This document shows, one piece after another, positions 9,116 to 18,799 of a stretch of DNA of 37,362 nt; position 1 is the first letter of the stretch, and the number at the start of each line of letters is the position of its first letter. The position numbers and the translations under genes were made by a program. The stretch lies in contig JADGJT010000203.1 in assembly GCA_027604005.1 (NCBI GenBank), positions 1-37,362 of the forward strand, given 5' to 3'. The DNA comes from Dinochytrium kinnereticum (Eukaryota > Chytridiomycota > Chytridiomycetes > Chytridiales > Chytridiaceae). A model generated the notes under the pieces. It saw only the letters and a program-made list of their open reading frames with translations. It was not told the DNA's origin and made no database searches.

Positions 9116-11756
9116 ATGAAAGGCCAAAAAGGTGATTAAGCTGGTTGTCGGACGTAGTTATCAACTCTATGATCAGAAAGGCAAGACGGCAGAGGGTCCG
9201 GACATCAGAAGGGCAATCAATTTGATGCCCTTAGAAGCTTGTCTCGGAAAAGAAAGAATGAGAATGTTGAGGAACCCAGATCTGTGAAATCTCAACCAAG
9301 AAGTGAACCAGAAGTGACTACAGATCAGGCTCTGTTAGTACGAACAAGTTGATGTGAAGACTAATGATGATCAGATCTGAGACAACTGTGACCCCCAAGT
9401 CTGTTAGCAACCCTTATTTCGATACGAAAAACCGCATTACAAAATGTGGTCAATTCGTCGTAGTAGCAATGAAGCCCGGAGAAGTAATGCTTTTTCACTC
9501 TCTTTTTTGGTAATCGTTGATTTATTTTATTTTATTTTGCAGTCATTCTCTTTTCAAGGAGGAGTTATGGTAGCCGTTCTTCGTGGATCATTATCTGTAG
9601 CAGGCTTCTCAATACGGGCAGACTCTATTCATGAGAATGCATTACGGTCCCATATACATTTGGAACAAGTAGATATCAGAGTTCCTTTTTATCCATGCCT
9701 TTCTCCTCGATCTTCTAGCCTTCTCATGCTTGAGGCGGAGAATGCGAATGGACCAATCAATTCACATGATTTTCCGCTGACAGTGTCTTCTACTGGGCCT
9801 GTAACTACTTCTATAAATGCCTCAGTGGTTGATGAGTTACGGAAATTCCAATGTAGTTTGGATCAAGGATGCACTTCTATTGCTTTGTTGAAGCCGTTAG
9901 CTCCAGCTGGCTATACGGGAATCGAAAGATCACTGCCTGTGTTTAAGGGCATTTTTTCCATGGTCAGTGAATCTAATTGATGAAAGCTAATATAATAGTC
10001 GCCGGATACGACGGCGAAGGACGAAGGCATCTTCTCGATTGATGGCTTTCATCCTGTAAGCCTTAGTGCAATATACTGGTTTTTCTAATTGTTCAGATCT
10101 TGGGTGCAGCACCAAATTCGAGTATTTTGAAGATTCCTGAAGACTGGAAATCTTTTGGCGAAGATGTTTTGAATTATGGCAAGCGATTCTTTTTTTCTTT
10201 TTTCTTCAGTTCTTATTGCCTTTCTGTAGGAGGCTTGCCGAGGGCCTGCGTTATCGGGGGAAAGGGAAGCGGGAAGTCTACTCTGGCTAGATATTTATGC
10301 AATCGCCTACTTTCTAAGTAATTATTGTGCAGTGTCTTCTGTCTGACTTTAATTAAAGATATAAGCATGTTGCCTTCCTTGATTGTGATGTGGGACAACC
10401 TGAATTCTCCCCAATGGGATTTGTTTCACTTCATGTGATATCGGCCCCTCTTCTCGGTTAGTGCATGGCTTAACCTTTTTAACAATTTTTTTAGGGCCAG
10501 CCTTCACTCATTTGTTGAATCCGGAAAAAAGTCTCTATATCGGCCATTCAACCCCCAAAAGCTGTCCAGACTATTACACTGCGTGCATCAGTGAATTGTA
10601 TAGTCATTATTTATTGAACTTGTCGGAAAAAGACGATGGACGTATACCTTTAATTATTAATACTGACGGATGGGTCAAGGGTACGTCATCCCCTTACATT
10701 TTTTTATTAACTGAAGTAGGCATGGGGCTTGACCTCCTTTTACACTTCCTTTGCGTGTCTCAACCGGCATTTATTGCCCAATTAGATGTTGTTGGCGTAA
10801 ATGCAAATTCCCGTAATATTCAAGCGGATTTACCGTCGATTCTGTTGCAATCATATTCTGGAATCCCACCTAGTATCAAGCGCTTAAAAGGTTTTGAGGA
10901 AGAATCGCTAAGGTCAGAAAGTGAAACACCGAGTATCTTCTTCTGACATGCACTTAGATCCAGCAAATTGAATGCGGCGGACCATCGTATTCTGAATCTC
11001 TTGTTTTACTTTTCATCTTCATATCTGAAAAGTTCGGGAGCTAGACTCCCGGCGGAAAAGATAGAGACTTTATGGGATTTCGAGCACCCTTTTCTTTGGA
11101 AGTCTCCGTATGAAGTATCTCTTGACTCCATTTCTTTCGCATTCTCCTCTGATGTGTGTAGCGGCATTAGTTTCTTGATAACTAAAGTGTATTCCAGGTC
11201 CCTATTAGTCAGGCGCTATACGCTTTGAACGGTATGATTGTGGGTCTTGGCGAAGTAACAGACCCAAATTCACAAGTTTTGAAGGCAATCGCAAATGTAT
11301 GCTTTTCTGCTTTGCCTCTACTTCTTCTTTTTTGATTTCCTGCTTAATGGGACTTTTTTTGTCCTAATCATATTCTTATAAAAGGGCGAGTCCACAGATT
11401 CAGTTTACATTTACTCGACTCTCGAGAACCTTCACCCCAAGAATGTGAACTGTGTAGGATTGGGGATCGTGAGAGCCATTGATGTGACGAAACGGACTTT
11501 ATATCTTTGCACCCCTATTCCTGAGAATGTGTTAAGAACAGTCAATTTATTGATTAGAGGTTCGGCGGCAGAGTTCCCTGTAACGTTAGCGTTAACCGGG
11601 TTTGAGGTAAAATGGTGCCGGTCGTATTGACTTAATCTATTTCTCTAGGGGACACTTAAAGGTCTGCCGTACTTAACATACATGTCTGCAGATGGCCCTG
11701 GAGCCGCAGCAAGACGTTTGCGCCATAATCTTCAAAGAAAGTCGCAAATTAAATAA
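9116..11756 (+). CDS. GRC3: Grc3/NOL9 polynucleotide 5'-hydroxyl kinase (14 exons)
   Basis: Exons: 9116-9131, 9177-9333, 9375-9483, 9543-9962, 9999-10055, 10097-10178, 10230-10317, 10359-10456, 10495-10680, 10720-10912, 10958-11153, 11198-11296, 11385-11606 and 11649-11756 (676 aa; yeast Grc3 is ~632, NOL9 ~702). The kinase works with Las1 in ITS2 processing of pre-rRNA and in Pol I termination. The P-loop GGKGSGKST lies at about residues 290-298, followed by HVAFLDCDVGQPEFSPMGFVSL and IINTDGWVKG, both typical of the Clp1/Grc3 family. The N-terminus is basic and nuclear-like (SLSRKRKNE). Intron 6 (10179-10229) is GC-AG, in frame and stop-free. The 16-nt first exon and exon 5 are the least certain parts. 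The downstream Dnmt2 gene starts only 14 bp after the stop. Confidence 0.88.
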
Positions 11757-11770
11757 TAATATAATAAAAA

Positions 11771-13001
11771 ATGAGAGCTCTCGAATTCTTCAGCGGCATC
11801 GGGGGCCTTCACTATGCGTTGGAAAATGCTGCACCTTCTGCAACTGTTTTGGCGTCATTCGACATAAATCAGGTCGCCAATTCCGTTTATCAGTTGAATT
11901 TTAAGAGGGCACCTTCAAATGTATTCCTGATCGACTGCAATTCAATCTCTGACAGATCACTGAAGCGCTCAATAGCTGTACTGACCCCAGATGAACTTGA
12001 CAAGTACAAAGCCGATATATGGCTTTTGTCCCCGCCTTGCCAGCCATTTACAGCTGGAGGGAAAGGTTTTTCTACTGAAGTGTTATCCAACTGACTTGTA
12101 ACGCTTTCTATAGCTTTAGATGATAAAGATGAGCGTTCAAAGCCATTGATCCATTTGATAGAAATACTTTCGCTGGTGAAAGTGCTTCCAACCCACATCC
12201 TTTTAGAAAACGTCCCGAATTTTGAAAAGAGTCAATGCCGTTGCCTCTTCATAACTTCACTTTTTTCCCTGGGATACTCCATCAAAGAATTTCTTCTCTC
12301 GCCGATTCAATTTGGGATACCAAACGACCGAAGAAGATATTATCTGACGGTTGGCTGTCATAACTACTGCGCTTACGTTTGTAAAAGGCATCACGAAGGC
12401 CTGCCGAAGGCAGCGAAAGGACCTTGGAGGACGTCCTATCTCGAGAGCCTCAGACTTTTTGGCCGCATTCAAGAGTTGCCGTGCCGATCGGTCGATTTTT
12501 GGAGAATCTTGAAGATGCGAAGCCATATTTGGTTCCAAAAGAGTTCCTTCAAAGGCCAGGTTTTCGCTTCGACCTGGTTACAGCGGAATCTACTAGGTCC
12601 GCTACGATTACCAAAAGCTATGGAACAAAAATGGTAACCCGATCAGGATCCTTGCTGCAGACTGCAAACTTCGAGGTGAAATTAATGCATTTATTGTATC
12701 TTCTAATGGCTTAAAGACAACGCCAGATTTCAATGATTCATCGTCTCTGATTGATCTTGGTTTGAGATTTTTCACGCCAACCGAAGTAGCACGACTTCAC
12801 GCGTTTCCAATTGACGACGGAGAGCAGGGAAAATTCGGCTTCGCTTTTCCACCACATGTTACCATTAAACAGCAATGGGCATTGCTGGGAAATTCGCTCA
12901 ACGTTGCGGTTGTTTCGGGTTTGCTAAAGAAATACGTGTTTCAAGATGCAATAGATAGTTCGACAAATGTGCTTAACGAGCATCCCGAAAAATCGACATA
13001 A
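11771..13001 (+). CDS. DNMT2: Dnmt2/TRDMT1 tRNA (cytosine-5) methyltransferase (4 exons)
   Basis: Exons 11771-12065, 12114-12349, 12388-12675 and 12717-13001 give 367 aa (human 391). Dnmt2 methylates C38 of tRNA-Asp and related tRNAs using SAM. Motif I FSGIGG (residues 8-12), the catalytic PPCQPFT loop (Cys90), ILLENVPNF, FLLSPIQFGIPNDRRRYYLT and the C-terminal RFFTPTEVARLHAFP...LLGNSLNVAVVSGLL are all present. The Dnmt2-specific CFT signature in the target-recognition region is replaced by TIT (residues 250-252, context RSATITKSYG). Introns are 48, 38 and 41 nt. Only 14 bp separates its ATG from the Grc3 stop, so its promoter, if separate, must lie inside Grc3. It converges on the SNF2 gene with 43 bp between stops. 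Confidence 0.93.
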
Positions 13002-13044
13002 GGTCACTGAGCCTTACAATGTTAAAGTGGCAGAGTGTTAAAAC

Positions 13045-16000
13045 CTACGTGAACTTGCTTTGAAGGGGGGCCTCATTGAGTGCTCCGCTAATGAGCTGGG
13101 TCTTTTGCTGCTGAAGACTTAATATCTGATCTTCAACGGTTTCTTTAATGGTTAATCGGATAACCTCCACATCTCTTGTTTGCCCTATTCGATGCACTCG
13201 ATCAATTGCTTGCGACTCTACCATAGGATTCCACCTATATGCCATTATTAGATACGTACATCTGGGGCATTACCATATGTCAAAAAGGATGACATGGTTC
13301 GCAGCTGTGAGATTTAGTCCGAAAGCGCCTGAGATGTTTTTAACAATAATGTAGAATAAAGAGAGCCTCACCGCATTGAAGGGAGATAACGCAAACGCGA
13401 GGACCGTCGTCACTACAAAAATCTTGCAAATTTCTTGATCTTGTTTTGCTAGACATTGATCCATCGTCTTAAAAACGTTATTTGACTCCGTTGTCTAAAA
13501 AATCTTACATCTAATAAAAGGGATATCCTCCCTTTCAAAAGCTATTTCCAGAATATCAATCATCCGCGTAAATTGCGAGAAAATAATCCATTTTTCCTTG
13601 GGGGCTTTGGCTTCACCTTCTTTCAAAAGCTCGATGACCTATTTAGCGCGTGTTAAAACCAACTAACGAAAACAGCAATTACTTTGTCTACTTTAGATGA
13701 TGAAACCCAAGATTTTCGAAGCTTATCAATGTCACTAAATATTGGGTTATTGCTCACGTTCTAGCTTCGATTAATCTGTACCTAGTCGCTCCTAACGACT
13801 CCCTAGCTTCAATATTCAAAGTGGCAACGCTCGCAATCAAATCGTTTATATCTTGATTTAAATCGCTATCATCCTCTGCGAGCAGTTTGACTTCTTGCTT
13901 TGATAGATAAGAATGATTGCACGCCTGCCGTAAACGAAGCAAGAGCCGTAGTAAGTTCGCTGCAGTTGGCTTTCCATTCTAAAAGGCCCCATTAATCCTC
14001 GATTTAACTATACTATACTTTTAATAGCTTGCTATATTGCGATTGAGCACTATCATTAATTTCGTTATAAAGTTTTCTCTCCTCCTCCGAAAAAGTCAAA
14101 GACAGGTGAGTGATATTCTTGTTAGGTAGGCGAAACTGATTTAGATCGATTTTCTGGCTATCCTTAGTTCTTCTCAAAAGAATAGCTTTAAAGATGGCAC
14201 GAATTCGTTCCAAAGATTCATCAGATCCCGACACTTTCTTGCTGAAGGTCTTTTTGAACACCTTTAAGTCATCTATCGGCTTAACCTTCAAAAAGTGAAA
14301 CAATGAGAAGAGCTCATCGATGTTGTTTTGTATTGGCGTTCCTAATAAATAAGAGTCGCAACAATACAGAAAGCAAACCAGTTAGGCAAATCCTGTATTT
14401 GGCCTTCAGGGAAAAGCAAGCGTTAGCAGTTTTGCTCTTATGATTCTTGATCATCTGTGCTTCATCTAGGATAATTCGAAGAAATTCGCAATCATACAGA
14501 GGCCCACTTGGGAGAGACTAACTTAGGTGTAAGAGACATTCAGTGGTCTCTCAGACAATCACCTCTGCGCGAAACTCCGACGCCACAGTTGAATATGTTG
14601 TTATCACCACATCGTATTCAAGAAGCTTAGAAGCGTTCCGAATTCTCGACGGACCGTGAAAAATAGCCGTAGATAGAGCGTCCATCCTGGTTTTAGCTGC
14701 AACTTCCTTTTCCCATTGACTCAAAAGTGAAAGATTCGTAATAATTAGCGTTGTTTTGGGACCTTCGACTGGTTTTGTTGCCAAAATCAAGGCAATGGAT
14801 TGAATGGTTTTGCCTAACCCCATATCATCCGCGAGAATAGCCGATTTCATACTCGCTTCTTGCTTCTTTAGCCAAGCCACACCTGTTCAATATTTGTAAA
14901 TTGTGAGGCAGTTGGCAAACCTTCTAATTGATGTTGGAAAAGCGTCACTGTTAACTCTTTCGGCTGGTCAGAGACTTCTGGTAGCTTTCGTTCAAGAGAC
15001 ATAGATTCCATGAGATGCTTTAAGACAGTGATATCATCCTCTCGGTTTGGAAGAGAATCCCCAGAGGCTTCTCGATGTGCTTCTTCAGCAAGAAAACGCT
15101 TCGTCTTATCTTCGCGTGAAAGTTTCCAATATGGAGAGTTTGGCGCGTGTAATTCCATTGGTCTTGTGACAGGAATAACAGGTTTTGCTGGTTCAGGAGG
15201 ACGAAGAACCTCTCTTTCGCTTGTTGGTATTGAAATAGGCTTTCCTTTTCCATGTGCTGGAAACGCCTCCGCATCGGGCTTTGACTGCAACTGAGGGTCT
15301 CCCAGATTATTATTGGAGGAATGGTATCTCTTTCCATCCCTATAGGTGTTGTAGTTTCCTGGCGCTTTGGCGAAGTGTGCATTGTTCGTGCCAAGACCTC
15401 CTCCGCGGTTGTTGTAATTCCCCAAAGGTCGTGAGAAGTTTGTATGATACAGTCCTCGATCTCTATTGCTATCTTTCGGGCGTGTACTTTCGGGTAGCTC
15501 CCAACCCCGCATATTGTGACTCTCAGCAGCTCTTGCTGCTGGCGGGGGTCGTGGACTTGATGCATCGTCATCGCTTTCAAAGTGTATATGCGTCCCGTTA
15601 TTTCGATACATTCCCGAAGACGGTCTTTGAGAATGTTTGTTGCTTGTAGCCCAGGCGTTATTATTCCCTGCATCTCGGAAGCTTTGATGATGATGATGGT
15701 GTGATCCTCGATCGCCCCCATTTTCGTTAAGCCGTCTTCCGTTTATAAAAGGTTGAGACCCACGGGTATTGATGTTCCCTAAAACTTCCGCTGAGCTCGA
15801 AGCCGATGCTTTACCCTTATTGTTATTTTCAGGCCTTCCCACATCTGCATGCACATGCTGACTTCGGACTTGGCTGTTGACAATCTTTGGCCTTACTTCG
15901 AACCGTTGAGCTTGATCTCTTTGCCTTGAGGTGCTCGAAGCACTACTGTTGTTCTTATCCTTCGAGTGCCGAGAGTTTTGCCGGTACTGCTGTCGGTCGA

Positions 16001-16079
16001 GGATCTCGTAAAACTCAGCTGAAGGCGTCCCCCAGGCTTTCTCCTCTTCAGACATTGATTTTTCAAATTCGAGTTGCAT
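13045..16079 (-). CDS. SNF2-family ATPase, Uls1/Rad5-like, without RING (10 exons)
   Basis: Exons in transcript order: 16079-14921, 14882-14563, 14517-14379, 14341-14019, 13978-13797, 13752-13683, 13638-13509, 13467-13372, 13328-13274 and 13234-13045 (887 aa; 879 if the start is Met at 16055). The first ~330 residues are low-complexity, rich in Asn, Ser, Arg and His. The ATPase core begins at LFQHQLEGVAWL (~380), with motif I DDMGLGKT (~405-412), a DEAQ box (~511-514), LTGTPIQNN, RYDGSMSSKTR, FGLNLTAANHVI and DRVHRIGQ. DEAQ plus MIKNHKSKTANAC resembles fungal Uls1/Ris1 and Rad5-like translocases, but no C3HC4 RING is found between the lobes. Likely a nuclear DNA translocase. The start overlaps or nearly touches the divergent LRR gene start. 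Confidence 0.82.
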
Positions 16080-18227
16080 GGGTAAACGCAAGAAGGAGGA
16101 GGAAAAGGTGGTTCCCTTGGAGTTTTGGGGAGAGAAACCCATCCAAGGAGACAGTATCGTCAAGGCAAGGCCATATGTGCGTCAGAAATTGAACCTGGAC
16201 GAAGTTGATCTTGAAGTTATTCCTGTGCCTGGTTTGGCGTCATTGAGGATGACCATGGATGAGATTGTTGGCTATCAGCACACTCTAAAATCTGTTGCAA
16301 AGGATGATTCTTGTCCTCTCAAAGAGGCTAAACATATAGACATAGGCTGCAGAGTTCGACCTCTTCGGCACATATGCGCTGAGGCCATTGCAAAAGTTAT
16401 CCATGCAGGTTTGTTAAGGTTCATCTGTTCAGCACACATGAATTGAATCCCTTTTTTAAGTCGAATCTTTGGATTTCATGCTCTGGAATCCTTTGGGAAA
16501 AACAGTGCATCATTTCTTAACTACGGGATATGAGCATACTGCAAGCAGGGAGCAAAACGATGTAAGCTTGTTTTGGATGCTGTTGTCTAAAAAAAGGATT
16601 ATAGCACGAAAAATATAAACTTAACCGGAAACCTTTGACACCTCACAGCCTGCGACTGCTTATGGAGGCTTTTCCTGAAGAAATTGGTTCAAAATATTCT
16701 CACCTTACCCTTACCGGAGCTTGCATCCCTGACGCTTTGCTGGACGATAATGGAAGGATATTTTCCGATGTTATTGCGAGCAACCTTAGGTTCCTCGATC
16801 TCTCAGGAACTAACTTTGACGATTTTATGGCTGCAAAAATATCCCGTCTTCCTGTATTGGAGGTACATAAATATCTAAGCCGGCATCTGATTAACCTCTT
16901 TTTCCTTCCTTCTTGCTTATTCCAAAAAGGCCTTAGACCTTTCGGGTACAGTTATAACCAACGATGGTTTGCGCAATTTGTCCAGACCGTTGATGCATTG
17001 CCAAAGCTGTCCTCTTACTGGCTTACCGAACGTTGGACTGGCACGATTGTCCTGCTTGAATATATCCTATTGTCGAGGCTTGGATTTTCAGGAGCCGGAT
17101 CAGCCAGGAATTGTCGCTTCCAGCCTAGGCGATATTCTGTTACGATTCCCCTCTTTGACGGCGATTGACGTGAGCGGAAACTTTCCTGCTTCCTCGAAAA
17201 GCGACAAAAAGGTGTTAGGAGATGCTTTAGATAGTATTAGGCTATTCAGCATGCATATGAAAGGCTGGATGAGAGTGCCTCAAGAAATAGATATTTTTTC
17301 AGCCTCTCTTGGGCAAGAACCTGTGCTGGTTGATAAGCCAGAGGGCTTTCTTAGCACCAGTGAAGGCAATGGCGATACAATAGGACTTGAACCGAGAACT
17401 TTCTTTGGCAACAAATCCGAAGGCCAGAGGGACCTACTCGATTTCTTGGAGCAAGCAAGGCTTCTCTTCAGAATGCGAGAGATAGACGCTTTCCATAGCC
17501 TTCCCGATGATATCAAGGAGCGACTTTTAGCAACGCGACGCATGGTAAACGTACTACCGGCACCCGGTTACGAATCAGGCTTGAAGAATGTATTTATGCA
17601 ACTATATTAATGGCACATCTAACAGCTTAACAGAGTTATCGCACCCCTAAAAGCGATCTCATACAGTTCCTCTGCGACGAAACTCCACTTCAGCACATGC
17701 GTTTATCCCCATCCATTGACTGGCAATTGCGCAGAATATTACTTGGAAAGTACAAGAGCGGTTCCGCGATGAAACTCATCAAGCAGCGATACGCGCCTAA
17801 CGATGATGCTAACGATGAGGACGCTATGGAAAGGTGCAGAGCCATGCTTGATGATGTATCAAGAATGCGTCTTGCCCAGTTCATTCGTCCTCAGTCTGTG
17901 GTTGAGCATCAGCTTCGAACGCGCAGAGATCAGGCAAATCGCCAAAGAATCAACGTCAACGCTCAGTCGAGTCTTGCTGATATGTTGAATAAGGCTCCGT
18001 CACTCCTAAAACGAAATAGCGATCTTGCGCGAAAGTCTGTTAAAAGAATGGAGACACTGCCGTCGGTGATCTTGGTACGGAAGAAGCCTTCCGTAAGCCT
18101 CGAGGAGATGTTTGAGAAAGGGCCTACCGTGCCCACACGTGCTGAGCCAGTACTCAAAAGAGCCACTCCACCTGCGTTGCACAAGAAACCGTCTTTCAAA
18201 TTCTTGCAGAGTATTCTGAAGCAATGA
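16078..18227 (+). CDS. Leucine-rich-repeat protein, function unknown (5 exons)
   Basis: Exons 16078-16408, 16461-16561, 16605-16862, 16930-17589 and 17634-18227 give 647 aa. The N-terminus is basic (MGKRKKEEEK) followed by a hydrophilic region. LRRs are readable at about residues 145-310: SHLTLTGACIPDALL, NLRFLDLSGTNFDDF, VLEALDLSGTVITNDGL, LSCLNISYCRGLDF and SLTAIDVSGNFP. The C-terminal third is charged and helical, with no catalytic motif or membrane segment. I do not recognise the family. An internal optional intron (18139-18209) would replace the last ~30 residues by the acidic frame ending at 18484 (709 aa product). The start ATG at 16078 shares a CATG with the upstream-most SNF2 ATG on the other strand. 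Confidence 0.75.
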
Positions 18228-18484
18228 CCAAGGAGTTGGAAACTGTTGATGTCGACGTCGAGGAGAGCGAAGAGACTCCTGAAGATTATGGTTATCTACC
18301 CCTGGGAGATGGTGATGAATCTGGGGAGGAGGATGACGATGAGGACACGGGGCCGGTGTTGAACAATACGACGAGCGATTCCAATGAGCTAGCCCTGGAA
18401 GTGCCGTCCGCTCCAGTCCTCAGGATACCCTTGTCGGATAAGCTGAGCGATGGTACATTTACCACTTATCAAGGAATATTATAG
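18210..18484 (+). CDS. Acidic alternative 3' exon or overlapping small ORF
   Basis: An open frame of strongly acidic composition (VDVDVEESEETPED..., GDESGEEDDDEDTGP) continues past the LRR stop. Its first ATG (18224) overlaps that stop as ATGA. Read instead as an exon starting at 18210, after an AG preceded by a TTTCAAATTCTTGCAG-type pyrimidine tract, and joined to a GT donor at 18139, it fuses in frame to the LRR protein through a CAG codon. Either an alternative C-terminus or an independent 86-residue ORF is possible. I favour the spliced reading because the composition resembles a coding tail and the acceptor is strong. Confidence 0.45.
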
Positions 18485-18799
18485 TTTAATAGTATCATAT
18501 GTGTAGAGAACGTGTCCATAATACAATCGGTAATGTCATCGTTTACGTTGCCGGAGAAATCTATTCCAGGTGAATGACGACCTTATGTCAATTCATATTA
18601 AAGTCTATTGCAGATTGGGCCAAAAGCGTTCCAGAGTCCAAGTGGTTGCCCATTGTTATCACAGGTACCAGCGAGAATAGCCAGATGACACAGGAAAAAA
18701 AATGATGATATGGAACGACTGGACACGACCTCCATATATCATTATCGCTGATGGACCACGGTTATGATCGCCGCTCACCCGTAAGGTGCGCTGAAAAGG
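18485..18799. other. Convergent 3' spacer, no gene seen
   Basis: About 315 bp between the end of the LRR locus (+) and the DNAJC11 stop (-). No convincing ORF, RNA gene or repeat was seen; it presumably holds the two 3' UTRs. Confidence 0.55.

Noticed and set aside
13753..13796. A 29-nt intron with donor at 13781 in the SNF2 gene
   Set aside because: 29 nt is too short. The donor at 13796 gives a 44-nt intron in the same phase with a better branch site.
15020..15721. 233-residue minus-strand frame
   Set aside because: Out-of-frame shadow of the low-complexity SNF2 N-terminus; the chosen frame joins to the ATPase core in phase.
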